DNA of 64,000 nucleotides from an uncultured Aquimarina sp. (GTDB lineage Bacteria > Bacteroidota > Bacteroidia > Flavobacteriales > Flavobacteriaceae): NCBI GenBank assembly GCA_947498765.1, contig CANMLG010000009.1, positions 1-64,000 on the forward strand, read 5' to 3'. Position 1 is the first letter of the stretch; each line of letters begins with the position of its first letter. The translations under genes and the position numbers were made by a program. Under the pieces are notes generated by a model, which saw only the letters and a program-made list of their open reading frames with translations, ran no database searches and was not told where the DNA came from. Below, one piece after another: positions 18,516-27,432 of the stretch.

Positions 18516-18624
18516 AAATAGGGACTATAGAAATTTGTGTCAATATGTGCAGTTATTCCATTTTGACTTATTAATATCCTAAAAAAGAAAATTAGGACAA
18601 AATCAAAAACCGACAAAAAGAAAA

Positions 18625-18653
18625 AGACCGGCTAAATACTTTTAGGACGGTCT
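18625..18653 (-). terminator. Terminator after the beta-barrel gene
   Basis: On the minus strand, stem AGACCG / CGGTCT with a 17-nt loop, followed by TTTTTC. It lies 15 bp past the stop of the gene at 18668. Confidence 0.6.
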
Positions 18654-18667
18654 CTTCTTGTTGATTA

Positions 18668-19531
18668 TTATAATCCTTTAAATTTATAGGTTAATCGTAC
18701 TCCTATAGTATTTAAAAATAATTTGTCTAAAAAGGCTTGATTAGTAGTCTTATTTCTGGCATTTAAAAGACTATTTGCTATAAAATCAGTGGGGTTATTT
18801 GAATTAAACTCAATTAGACTTTTATCATTAGATTCTACAATATTATTAAGTCCAAAATCTGCAAAAAGACCTATGTAAATCCAATGATTATGTGATAGGT
18901 TTTGTTTAATACCAAATTCGATAAGAGCGTTAATGCTACTTTTTAAATCTACATCTTGCTCTGCGAAAGTGATACGATCAAAATTTCCAAAACCGGCAAA
19001 CATTGGTGTGTCTAACTCGGCGTTAAAGCGGTCAAAAAAACCTGTTGTAGAAAAACCGTTAGCTTTAGCTTCTGCTGTTGAATCTAGAAATAAGTTAACA
19101 CTCCCACCTAATTTAGAATAAAAACGTGTTGATGTTCCATTGGTTTCGAATTGAACTGCCAATGGGATAGACAAGACTACATGTTTTTGTTCCTCAATAT
19201 AATTGATAAAATTATACCTAAATTCAAAATTTTCACCTTCTAAATCTTGTGCATTTTCTTGATCATTAAAATTACCTAAATCATTTCTGCTCTGAATAAA
19301 AATGAGACCTGCTCCTGAATGAATACTCCAGTTTTTATTTAAGGAATATGAAATTCCTAAATTAATACCAGCACTACTACCCGAAGATTCGTTAAGGAAA
19401 TCACTATCTGCCTTTAAGGTGGTCAATTGAAATTGACTACCTATAGCAATATTCCAGTTAGATTGACTACTTCCTAAGTAAAATGATAAAATACTTATTA
19501 TTGCGAATATTTGTTTGTTTATAAACATCAT
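18668..19531 (-). CDS. Outer-membrane beta-barrel protein
   Basis: 287 aa with a signal peptide (about 1-23, YLGSSQ) followed by alternating amphipathic strands such as WNIAIGSQFQLTTL, AGINLGISYSLN and WSIHSGAGLIFI, ending in TIGVRLTYKFKGL with the aromatic-rich finish usual for outer-membrane barrels. No specific family is recognised; it does not look like PorP/SprF. It starts 27 bp after the stop of the HYR-repeat remnant on the same strand, so it was probably part of that transcription unit and may have worked with the intact adhesin. That link is inference. Confidence 0.7.
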   Translation of the reverse strand: MMFINKQIFAIISILSFYLGSSQSNWNIAIGSQFQLTTLKADSDFLNESSGSSAGINLGISYSLNKNWSIHSGAGLIFIQSRNDLGNFNDQENAQDLEGENFEFRYNFINYIEEQKHVVLSIPLAVQFETNGTSTRFYSKLGGSVNLFLDSTAEAKANGFSTTGFFDRFNAELDTPMFAGFGNFDRITFAEQDVDLKSSINALIEFGIKQNLSHNHWIYIGLFADFGLNNIVESNDKSLIEFNSNNPTDFIANSLLNARNKTTNQAFLDKLFLNTIGVRLTYKFKGL

Positions 19532-19558
19532 TAGTGTTCTTTATACGTTGAAAATAAT

Positions 19559-21464
19559 CTAGTTTTTAATAAAATTTGTGGAAACCTTTCTTTGTGATGT
19601 CACTAATATTAAGCTATAATACCCTGAAGATAATGTTAATTTTAAATTAGATAGGTTTCCTTGAACAGGTAAGGTGTCTATTAATTTTCCATCTTGAGTA
19701 TAAATATAGAATACAGCATCTGTTAATTCAGTTAATGGGTAATCAGCTTCAATTTTAATGTCATTTCCTTTAATTATAGGGTTCTCTAAAATTTTTAAGC
19801 TAAAGGAATTCCCTAATGTTATGGTAGATTCACAAGTTTGTAGGGTTATTCCTTCTGCAGTTGTCATTCTCACGGTATATAATGCATTAGGGTCTAAAAG
19901 ATCAGAAGCATTATTCCCTTCGGAGAAGAATTGTCGACTACTCACAGGACTTCCATTTTTAAACCACTCGTAAGAAACAAAATTATAGCCTCCATTATTA
20001 GCAGGATTATTGTTTACCACTAAAGTATTATTAAACTTCTGCTCAACTATTTCATTAAAAGTAAACCTCTTTTCTACGATTAGGGTATAGTTTTCTTGAA
20101 TACGTCCATCTTCGGAAGTAATAACAATTTCTTGAGAATAAATCCCTGGTCGAGGAATAGCCATAGAAAAAGTCTCTCCAGGACTAAAAGTAGCTCTTTC
20201 AGTATTTTCTAAAACAATATCAATAGAACTATTACTATCAAGACAGTCTATTACATAATTTATGGTGTTACCTGGATTATTAATTACATCTCCATTAATA
20301 GTAATTGCATCTAAATCTGCATTATCTGCTAATAATACTTCTAAAGTTTGTACTACCGAAGCAGCTGGTAAATAATTTGCATTACCCGCTTGCATAGCAC
20401 TAATTTGAATCTCTCCTTCTGCTTGTAAAGCAACAAAACCAGTGTTACTTACATTAGCTGCAGGAGTTGCAGAAGCACTACTTGCACTATAATTTACAGG
20501 AAGCCCAGACGAACTTGTTGCGGTGAGCTGAAAATCTGGATCTACAAATAATCTACGTGGAGCTAAAGCATCAAAAGTAATCGTCTGTGGTGCTCTTTCT
20601 ATGGTTAACGTACCACTTAAAACTATCGGATCACATAACGCATTCGCAGAAGTTACTGTTGCGGTAACTGTATATACACCCGCATTAGTTTGGTTATTCC
20701 CTGAATATACTATTGTAGCAGAAGCTGGAATATTAGTAACTGACAATGAATGTGCTGTACCATCAAAAGTTACTGTATCACTCATTAAAGTGGCGTTTAC
20801 TATATCACTTTCTGTTACAATTACATTTTGAGTTTGTGTACTTGTATTTCCATTACCATCATTATATGTCCACGTTACTACTGTTGTTCCAATTGTTCTA
20901 ATTGGTAAAGAAGCATCATTAGTTACTGTAACTACAGCACTACAATTGTCGGTAGCACTAGGAGAAGATAAACTTGTTACCGAACATTGCCCTGTAACAT
21001 CAGCTAAGTTTACCAAATCAGCAACAGGCGCCGTAATATCATCTATAATCACATTTTGATCTTGAGTAGATATATTCCCGTTTCCATCATCATAAGTCCA
21101 AGTAACTACAGTTGTTCCTTGAGTGGTGATTGGTAAAGTAGCATTATTAGTTATTGTTACTGTACCTCCACAATTATCCGTAGCCGTTGGTGCTACTAAA
21201 TTGGTTACTTCACATTCGGCAGTAACATCCGATAACGTAACTGTATCTGCTACTGGAGCAGTAGTGTCATTAATAGTAATACTTTGAGTAACATTGATGC
21301 TATTGGTTGCTGCATCAGTTATACTATATGTTCTTGTAATTACTTCTGGATTAGTATTACCATCGCTTACATCACTTACAAAAACAACTATTAGATACCT
21401 CTTGCCCGAAAGCAAATTGCAAGAAACATAATAAAACAAAAAAAATATTTCTAGGTTGTAACAA
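19559..21464 (-). pseudogene. Remnant of a HYR-repeat surface protein with T9SS-like C-terminus
   Basis: The reading frame 21439-19559 (626 aa) starts abruptly in the middle of a HYR-type repeat (SDGNTNPEVITRTYSITD), continues through two fuller repeats (DNCGGTVTITNNATLP; DNCSAVVTVTNDASLP), an MBG/Ig-like stretch and a T9SS-like tail (SLKILENP ... STNFIKN). Its first about 20 residues are not repeat sequence. In another frame at 21464-21372 lies a convincing signal peptide (RNIFFVLLCFLQFAFGQE) that runs to a stop after 30 codons. I infer that an internal deletion fused the signal-peptide region out of frame to the last repeats of a once much larger adhesin. The fragment could still be translated but not exported. 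Confidence 0.65.
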
Positions 21465-21508
21465 AATAATAATTGTTTTAGTTTACAAAACTACTTTATA
21501 AAAATTAA

Positions 21509-21661
21509 GGAATCGCTGCAGAAGGTAAAATAAATCATATGACAGGGGTTGATGCAGTTTATGAAAAGCCCGTGAATCCAAATATGGTAATTACGGAATA
21601 AATGACGTATGAGGAATCCGTTAAGACAATAACCGATTTTATTTTAAGTGTCATGAAATAA
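21509..21661 (+). pseudogene. Relic of adenylylsulfate kinase (cysC) 3' end
   Basis: The frame from 21509 encodes GKINHMTGVDAVYEKPVNPN and then MVITE, a stop at 21599-21601, and in the same frame MTYEESVKTITDFILSVMK before a stop at 21659. The pattern G-x-I-x-x-x-TG-[IV]-D-x-x-YE-x-P-x-NP and the following EESV helix are the C-terminus of APS kinase. The P-loop half is missing and an in-frame stop (TAA where a Glu or Lys codon would fit) interrupts it. It borders the broken adhesin, so this spot is a decay hotspot. Confidence 0.65.
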
Positions 21662-21817
21662 CAAATTTCCGCTCATATAGATTGTAAATAATAAAAAAAC
21701 TAATGTTTTAAAGTCTAGTTTTTAACTTTAAAAAAAAGTCAAAATCATTTTCCTTGCAATAACTTATCATTAACATCCTATATTGTAAATTTGTATTTCT
21801 CGAAATAAGTAATACCT

Positions 21818-23032
21818 ATGCTAGACATCAACAAAATAAGAGCTGATTTTCCTATTTTAAAAAGGGAAGTAAATGGAAAACCCTTAGTGTATTTTGATAA
21901 TGCAGCCACTTCGCAAACACCTCAAGTAGTTATTGATGCGATTGTTGATTATTATAGTAATTACAATTCAAATATTCATCGAGGTGTACATACGCTTTCG
22001 CAAGAAGCTACGGATGCTTATGAGGTAGCTCGTAAAAAAGTGCAAGCGCATTTTAATGCCAAGCATGATTACGAAATGATTTTAACTGCTGGAACCACAC
22101 ATGCCATAAACATAGTGGCTACTGGTTTTACTCAGTTTGTAACTAAAGGAGATGAAATTATTGTTTCTGCCCTTGAACATCATTCCAATATAGTGCCTTG
22201 GCAAATGCTTTGTGAGCGTACTGGTGCCGAGCTAAAAGTAATTCCCATGAATGAGGAAGGTTCTTTGCAAATGGATGTGTATGAGACATTGGTAAGCAAA
22301 AAAACCAAGTTAGTTTTTATGAATCATGTGTCAAATGCTTTAGGAACGGTGAATCCAATTGATTTTGTTATTAAAAAAGCCCATGCCGTAGGAGCAGCAG
22401 TATTAATTGATGGAGCGCAGGCAACACCACACATGAAACCTGATGTACAAGCCTTAGATGTTGATTTTTATGTAGCTTCGGCACATAAACTATGTGGGCC
22501 TACCGGAGTAGGGCTGTTGTATGGTAAAGAAGAATGGCTGAATAAATTACCTCCATACCAAGGCGGTGGTGATATGATTGATCAAGTAACTTTTGAAAAA
22601 ACAACCTACGCTGGCTTGCCATTTAAATTTGAAGCAGGAACACCAAATATTTGTGGAGGTATTGCTTTTGGAGTAGCATTGGATTATATGAATAGTATAG
22701 GTTTTGAAAACATAGCAACCTATGAGAAAGAATTACTAGACTATGCGACTAATGCATTAAAGCAGATTGAAGGACTGCGCATTTATGGTGAAGCTGACGA
22801 AAAGACAGCCGTTATATCATTTAATGTCGGTACAATTCATCCATATGATATTGGTACAATTGTTGACAAATTAGGAATAGCAGTACGAACAGGACATCAT
22901 TGTGCACAGCCTATTATGAATTTTTATAACATCCCAGGAACAGTAAGGGCATCATTTGCTTTTTACAATACAAAGGATGAGATAGATATATTTGTGGAGG
23001 CTGTTAAAAGAGCAGTAATGATGTTGAGTTAG
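21818..23032 (+). CDS. sufS: Cysteine desulfurase SufS
   Basis: PLP enzyme that releases sulfur from cysteine for Fe-S cluster assembly. 404 aa, class V aminotransferase fold. The PLP lysine is Lys224 (ASAHKLCGPTG); the persulfide cysteine is Cys362 (RTGHHCAQP), with the short group II loop typical of SufS. Substrate-pocket motifs YFDNAATSQTP and NIHRGVH are present. sufE follows 87 bp later, then a MIP18-family gene, forming a SUF tail; sufBCD are not in the window. A TAAATTTG at 21786-21793 is a plausible -7 element 25 bp upstream of the ATG. Confidence 0.96.
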   Translation: MLDINKIRADFPILKREVNGKPLVYFDNAATSQTPQVVIDAIVDYYSNYNSNIHRGVHTLSQEATDAYEVARKKVQAHFNAKHDYEMILTAGTTHAINIVATGFTQFVTKGDEIIVSALEHHSNIVPWQMLCERTGAELKVIPMNEEGSLQMDVYETLVSKKTKLVFMNHVSNALGTVNPIDFVIKKAHAVGAAVLIDGAQATPHMKPDVQALDVDFYVASAHKLCGPTGVGLLYGKEEWLNKLPPYQGGGDMIDQVTFEKTTYAGLPFKFEAGTPNICGGIAFGVALDYMNSIGFENIATYEKELLDYATNALKQIEGLRIYGEADEKTAVISFNVGTIHPYDIGTIVDKLGIAVRTGHHCAQPIMNFYNIPGTVRASFAFYNTKDEIDIFVEAVKRAVMMLS

Positions 23033-23119
23033 AGGTTTTGATGGTTCAAACCACTCAATTGAAATAAAAAATTATAGTTAAAGCCAACAGCTAAATGCTA
23101 AAGGCAAACAGCTTAAAGT

Positions 23120-23542
23120 ATGAGTATAAAAGAAATACAAGAAGAAATCGTATCGGAATTTGAAATGTTTGATGATTGGATGCAGCGTTATGAATATATG
23201 ATTGATTTAGGGAAAGATTTACCATTAATAAATGAGAAGTATAAAACGGATACAAATATCATTAAAGGATGTCAAAGTAAAGTTTGGGTGCATGCGGAAT
23301 TAAAAGGGGATCAACTTAATTTTACTGCCGATAGTGATGCTATTATCACCAAAGGTATTATAGCTATTTTAATCCGTACATTTTCTGGGCAACACCCATC
23401 AGCAATTATTGATGCCGATACCGATTTTATTGATCAAATTGGATTAAAAGAACATTTATCACCAACACGTGCAAACGGATTGGTAAGTATGATAAAGCAA
23501 TTGAAAATGTATGCGGTAGCGTATCAAACACAGTTAAATTAA
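23120..23542 (+). CDS. sufE: SufE sulfur acceptor
   Basis: Accepts persulfide sulfur from SufS and stimulates its activity. 140 aa, usual length. The acceptor cysteine lies in IIKGCQSKVWV (about residue 51). Other landmarks are YEYMIDLGKDLP near the N-terminus and GLKEHLSPTRANGL near the C-terminus. It stands between sufS and the MIP18-family gene. The spacer before it has a degenerate short repeat (AGCCAACAGCTAAATGCTAAAGG...) like those in the thiamine operon. Confidence 0.95.
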   Translation: MSIKEIQEEIVSEFEMFDDWMQRYEYMIDLGKDLPLINEKYKTDTNIIKGCQSKVWVHAELKGDQLNFTADSDAIITKGIIAILIRTFSGQHPSAIIDADTDFIDQIGLKEHLSPTRANGLVSMIKQLKMYAVAYQTQLN

Positions 23543-23648
23543 TTTGTGGTTACCTATTTTAATAAATAGTAGTAGCTTTAAATTAATAAGTAACTTAGTT
23601 ATAAATAATGTCATTAGTTTAAAAACTAAAGGCCAATAGCAAAAAAAA

Positions 23649-23972
23649 ATGAGTACAGATATAAATACAAATCAGTTAGGAGAAAAAGTGGTAGCCGTAT
23701 TAAAAACCATTTTTGACCCAGAAATTCCAGTGGATATTTATGAATTGGGTTTAATTTATGATGTTTTTGTGAACGAAGATTATGATGTAAAAGTTTTAAT
23801 GACGTTAACCACACCTAACTGCCCAGTAGCAGAAACCCTTCCGGTGGAAGTAGAGGAAAAAATAAAATCTATTGATGCCGTAAATGATTGTGAAGTAGAA
23901 ATTACTTTTGATCCACCATGGAGCCAAGATTTAATGAGTGAAGAGGCTAAGTTGGAGTTGGGAATGCTTTAA
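23649..23972 (+). CDS. MIP18-family (DUF59) SUF-associated Fe-S assembly protein
   Basis: A small 107-aa DUF59 protein of the type linked to SUF clusters (SufT/PaaD-like), thought to help in cluster maturation or delivery. Visible motifs are TIFDPEIPVDIYELGLIYDV, the hallmark N-terminal block, and LTTPNCPVAETLP with the conserved cysteine. It ends in FDPPWSQDLMSEEAKLELG, typical of the family. Co-directional with sufS and sufE; 106 bp separate it from sufE. Confidence 0.9.
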   Translation: MSTDINTNQLGEKVVAVLKTIFDPEIPVDIYELGLIYDVFVNEDYDVKVLMTLTTPNCPVAETLPVEVEEKIKSIDAVNDCEVEITFDPPWSQDLMSEEAKLELGML

Positions 23973-24038
23973 ATAGATATTAGAATTTAGAAGTGAGATT
24001 TTAGAAATAGTTATCTTATATCTCAATATTTTTTTAAA

Positions 24039-24545
24039 ATGGACGAAATAGTAAACAGAGTAGCCAATAGTAAATTAGTTACTATTGATTTAGAAGATTG
24101 GTATCAGGAAGGCGCACGTACTGTTTTTGATATCAAAGATTGGCTTTTTGAAGGTTTATTGCTTCGTGAAAAAGATTTTAGAGAACAAGTTGGGGCACAT
24201 GATTGGTCACAATATCAAGATCATTTTATAGCACTCACCTGCTCATCGGATGCCATTATTCCTGGTTGGGCATTTATGCTGATCACCACAGCAATTTCTC
24301 CTTATGCCAACAAAGTGGTTATTGGAGATTTAGTAACCTTGGAAACTCAATTATACGAAGCACAAATTGCGACTATAAAAATAAGTGAATACAAGGATAA
24401 GCCTGTTATTATAAAAGGCTGTTCCAATAAGCCAGTTCCCGAAAATGCGTATATAAGTTTAGTACAAAAATTACAGCCAGTGGTAAAAAGTATGATGTAT
24501 GGCGAGGCATGTTCTTCGGTGCCATTGTATAAAGTAAAGAAATAA
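24039..24545 (+). CDS. DUF2480 family protein
   Basis: A 168-aa protein of DUF2480, a Bacteroidota family of unknown function that commonly travels with SUF genes. Recognised from VTIDLEDWYQEGARTVFDIK near the start and DHFIALTCSSDAIIPGW in the middle. Three cysteines occur (TCSS, GCSN, EACSS). No signal or membrane segment, so cytoplasmic. Its position after the MIP18-family gene suggests a role near Fe-S assembly, which is inference. A terminator-like hairpin follows. Confidence 0.85.
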   Translation: MDEIVNRVANSKLVTIDLEDWYQEGARTVFDIKDWLFEGLLLREKDFREQVGAHDWSQYQDHFIALTCSSDAIIPGWAFMLITTAISPYANKVVIGDLVTLETQLYEAQIATIKISEYKDKPVIIKGCSNKPVPENAYISLVQKLQPVVKSMMYGEACSSVPLYKVKK

Positions 24546-24650
24546 GCCAGTAAAAACACTTATTTTGTTGTAATAATCACTAAATCAGGTGTTTAAACTA
24601 CATTTGAGGGGTTGATTTTCGATAAAAGAGTAGTTTTTTGATAATTAATT

Positions 24651-24682
24651 AAAGCCTTTATAGTGTATTTTGGCTTTTTTTT
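24651..24682 (+). terminator. Intrinsic terminator after the suf group
   Basis: Stem AAAGCC / GGCTTT with a 15-nt loop followed by about seven T. The stem is short but the tail is strong. Confidence 0.55.
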
Positions 24683-24780
24683 ATGCCTTTTGTCGAAATA
24701 TTTAGAAGATTTTTTTTAAAGGGAAGGGCTCTCTTTTTTCATAGCTTATATTTGCGGCACAAATATTACATAATACTATC

Positions 24781-25743
24781 ATGAAAAAAATTATTGTATC
24801 GCTAAGTGTATTAATGGCAAGTTTTGGTCTTTATGCACAGGATGAAGCAAAAACAGAAGAAGCCCCAAAAGAAGGTTGGAAACGATTTGGAAATGCTTCA
24901 ATATTATTTAATCAAGCGGCTTTTAATAACAATTTTGCAACAGGTGGTGTAAATAGTCTAGCATTAGATTTTGCTGTAAGTTACGATGTAAATTACTTAA
25001 AAGGAGATTGGACTTGGGATAATAAATTTATTGGAGCTTATGGACTTGCTCGTATAGATGAAGGAGAAACTCAAAAAACAAATGACCGTTTAGAAATTAA
25101 CTCATTAGTAGGTAAAAAGGCTGCCGGATTGTGGAGTTATTCATTTTTTGCAAATTTTAGAACGCAATTTGATTCTGGGTTTGAAGTAGCAGGTACAGAG
25201 ACCATACAAATTAGAGATGAAATGGGAGCTATTACAGAGACAAGACAGGTTCCTGTAGATGGAAGAGGACCAAGAAATTCTAAATTTTTATCTCCTGCCT
25301 ATTTACAATTTGGGCCAGGTATGATTTGGAAAAAAAGTGAGAATTTTAAATTTAATATTGCGCCTGCAACATCGCGTTTTATTTTTGTAGATGATGAGTT
25401 TACTAATGTAGCTGCAGGTGGAGAGCAAGCTTTTAATGATGCAGGAGGATTTTTTGGAGTAGAAGCAAATGAAACCTTACGTTTTGAGTTTGGTGCATCG
25501 CTGCAAGGGTACTATAAATTGAATATTTTGAAAAATATTTCGATGGAAAATATTTTAAACTTATATTCTAATTACTTAGAGGACCCTCAAAATGTAGATA
25601 TTGATTATACCGCTAATTTAGTAATGAAAGTGAATAAGTATATTTCTGCGAATTTAACTTTTCAAGCTTTATATGATGATAATACAGTCGGAGCTTTTCA
25701 AATTAGAGAAACATTTGGAGCAGGTTTAAATTACGGTTTTTAG
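24781..25743 (+). CDS. DUF3078 outer-membrane protein (paralogue 1)
   Basis: A 320-aa DUF3078 protein, a Bacteroidota family predicted to form an outer-membrane beta-barrel, function unknown. Signal peptide about 1-20 (LYAQ). Signature motifs are NQAAFNNNFATGGVNSLA, WTWDNKFIGAYG, SPAYLQFGPGMIWKK and IAPATSRFIF, and the C-terminus is LNYGF. A second copy follows 113 bp downstream, similar along its length but about 20 residues shorter. TATATTTG at 24747-24754, 26 bp before the ATG, is a likely -7 element. Confidence 0.85.
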   Translation: MKKIIVSLSVLMASFGLYAQDEAKTEEAPKEGWKRFGNASILFNQAAFNNNFATGGVNSLALDFAVSYDVNYLKGDWTWDNKFIGAYGLARIDEGETQKTNDRLEINSLVGKKAAGLWSYSFFANFRTQFDSGFEVAGTETIQIRDEMGAITETRQVPVDGRGPRNSKFLSPAYLQFGPGMIWKKSENFKFNIAPATSRFIFVDDEFTNVAAGGEQAFNDAGGFFGVEANETLRFEFGASLQGYYKLNILKNISMENILNLYSNYLEDPQNVDIDYTANLVMKVNKYISANLTFQALYDDNTVGAFQIRETFGAGLNYGF

Positions 25744-25779
25744 ATTTTTGAAATAAAAGTCATAGTAAATAGTTGATGT

Positions 25780-25813
25780 AAAGTCTAGTGAGGTAAAACT
25801 TGCTAGGCTTTTG
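25780..25813 (+). terminator. Probable terminator between the DUF3078 genes
   Basis: AAAGTCTAG / CTAGGCTTT stem (9 bp with one T-G pair) and a short T run. It overlaps the -33 box of the next promoter. Confidence 0.45.
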
Positions 25814-25840
25814 TCGTTAAAAAGGATATTTTTATCTTTG
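25810..25840 (+). promoter_or_regulatory. Promoter of the second DUF3078 gene
   Basis: TTTG (25810-25813), 19-bp spacer, TATCTTTG (25833-25840): an exact match in sequence and spacing to the Bacteroidota TTTG / TAnnTTTG promoter. The ATG is 16 bp further on. Confidence 0.7.
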
Positions 25841-25856
25841 AACGACATTAACAATA

Positions 25857-26753
25857 ATGAATAAGCTTCTTCTTTTTATAATTTTGTTTCCTTTTCTTTC
25901 TTTTGGGCAAGAAGAAGGCGGAACTACTGTACAAGATACAATTGTAGTACATCCACAAGCGGTAAGTTTATCTCCTTGGAAAGGCAAGGGGGCTATTTCT
26001 GTTTTAGGGAACCAAACAGCATTTAATAATGATTGGGTTGGTGGGGGTGTTTCAAATTTGGCAGCCAATGCTAAATTTGAGTATGAAATTAACTACAAAA
26101 AAGCAGCATGGACCTGGGGTAACCGATTAAATTTAGCCTATGGTATTACAAAGATAAAAGATAGAGATCGGGTACAAAAAGTAGACGATTTAATTGAATT
26201 TAGTTCCGTTGTTGGTAAAAATACAGGTAGTGGCCATTGGAGTTATTCAGGTTATTTTAATTTTAAATCACAGTTTGCTAAAGGCTATAATTTTGGAAAA
26301 GATGGTTCTAGAACTTTAGTTAGTAGAGGCTTTTCACCTGCTTATTTTCAAATTGGACCAGGATTGTTATGGAAAAAGAACGATAATTTTCAGATTAATA
26401 TTGCTCCCGCTACAACGCGTTTAATATTTGTAGATCGGTTTTTTACACGTACTAAGAAAGCTTTTGGTGTAGATCAAGGTGAAACTAGTAATACCGAATT
26501 TGGAGCATCAATTGCGGCTACTAATAAGTTTAATTTATTTAAGAATGTAACACTTGAAAACTTGATTAATCTTTATGCAAATTATTTAGAAAAAGTGGCC
26601 AATGTTGATATTAACTATACTTTAAACATGGACTCTACTATTAACAAGCATATGAAGGCTAATTTTAGTTTTCAAGTGATTTATGATGATGACACAACGG
26701 GTAACTTTCAAGTGCGCCAAACGATAGCTCTAGGGATTAATTATCAATTGTAA
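25857..26753 (+). CDS. DUF3078 outer-membrane protein (paralogue 2)
   Basis: A 298-aa DUF3078 protein with a signal peptide (about 1-17, FLSFGQ). It shares with its upstream neighbour GNQTAFNNDWVGGGVSNLA, WTWGNRLNLAYG, SPAYFQIGPGLLWKK, IAPATTRLIF and a C-terminal barrel strand (ALGINYQL). It lacks the about 20-residue insertion seen in paralogue 1 before the SPAY motif. It has its own promoter, so the two copies can be expressed independently. The convergent thioredoxin-like gene ends 6 bp away. Confidence 0.85.
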   Translation: MNKLLLFIILFPFLSFGQEEGGTTVQDTIVVHPQAVSLSPWKGKGAISVLGNQTAFNNDWVGGGVSNLAANAKFEYEINYKKAAWTWGNRLNLAYGITKIKDRDRVQKVDDLIEFSSVVGKNTGSGHWSYSGYFNFKSQFAKGYNFGKDGSRTLVSRGFSPAYFQIGPGLLWKKNDNFQINIAPATTRLIFVDRFFTRTKKAFGVDQGETSNTEFGASIAATNKFNLFKNVTLENLINLYANYLEKVANVDINYTLNMDSTINKHMKANFSFQVIYDDDTTGNFQVRQTIALGINYQL

Positions 26754-26759
26754 TTTTGA

Positions 26760-27374
26760 TTAAACCAATTTTGATAAATCTTCAGCTACATTAATTCCTT
26801 TGTCTTTATTGTACCAAACCTGAAGGTCTTCTTTAAATTCAGGGGTAAGTTTACCGTGTGCAGCTTTATAGTCATTTACCATTTTAGTAGCTACTGTAGG
26901 TCTTGGTCCCCACGAGTCAATAATTTCATTTTTTTGAACATCAAAAGCAATTAATTTAGGAATAGATTTTCCGCCATTAGTCAGAAATTCATTCATTAAT
27001 TCTTCATTTTCATCTCTCAGAACAACTCTAAAATCAATATTTTCATTTAGCTCTGCTAATTTATTAATTATAGGAAGCGACTGAGCAGCATCACCACACC
27101 AGCTTTCAGTAAGTACAACCCATTTTACTTGTGAAGAAACGTTTTTAATTTTTTCACTTATTGTAGCATCTATTTTAATTGTCTTGTCCAAACGGCGCAT
27201 ACGACGATCGTTTAGCTTGCTGTAATTTAGTAAAGCCTCACTATCTGGATCATTTCCAGTTGATTTGTTTTCTAGAATAAGGCTGCTTACTTTTTCTCGA
27301 TATTCAGCGTAGCTCAAACTGTTTTCTATACTTTTGTTTAAAATTTCAAGGGTTGATGTTACAGTTGTTTCCAT
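26760..27374 (-). CDS. Thioredoxin-family protein with a single active-site Cys
   Basis: 204-aa thioredoxin-fold protein without a signal peptide, so cytoplasmic. The active-site region reads LTESWCGDAAQSLP: the first Cys of the CxxC motif is present but the second is Ala. The cis-Pro loop is SIPKLIAFD. This CGDA type is a known thioredoxin-like family in Bacteroidota whose role is not established; a monothiol mechanism or loss of redox activity would fit. An N-terminal helical region (about 1-80) precedes the fold. It faces the DUF3078 gene convergently; aat lies upstream on the same strand. Confidence 0.8.
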   Translation of the reverse strand: METTVTSTLEILNKSIENSLSYAEYREKVSSLILENKSTGNDPDSEALLNYSKLNDRRMRRLDKTIKIDATISEKIKNVSSQVKWVVLTESWCGDAAQSLPIINKLAELNENIDFRVVLRDENEELMNEFLTNGGKSIPKLIAFDVQKNEIIDSWGPRPTVATKMVNDYKAAHGKLTPEFKEDLQVWYNKDKGINVAEDLSKLV

Positions 27375-27432
27375 AAATGTTTCTTTTTACATTAATAATA
27401 GTCGAAATCATTCTTAAGCCTTACAATTCATT

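Noticed and set aside
18428-18616. Small minus-strand frame between pdhC and the beta-barrel gene
   Set aside because: It runs through a terminator and the repeat scar and has no protein-like composition.
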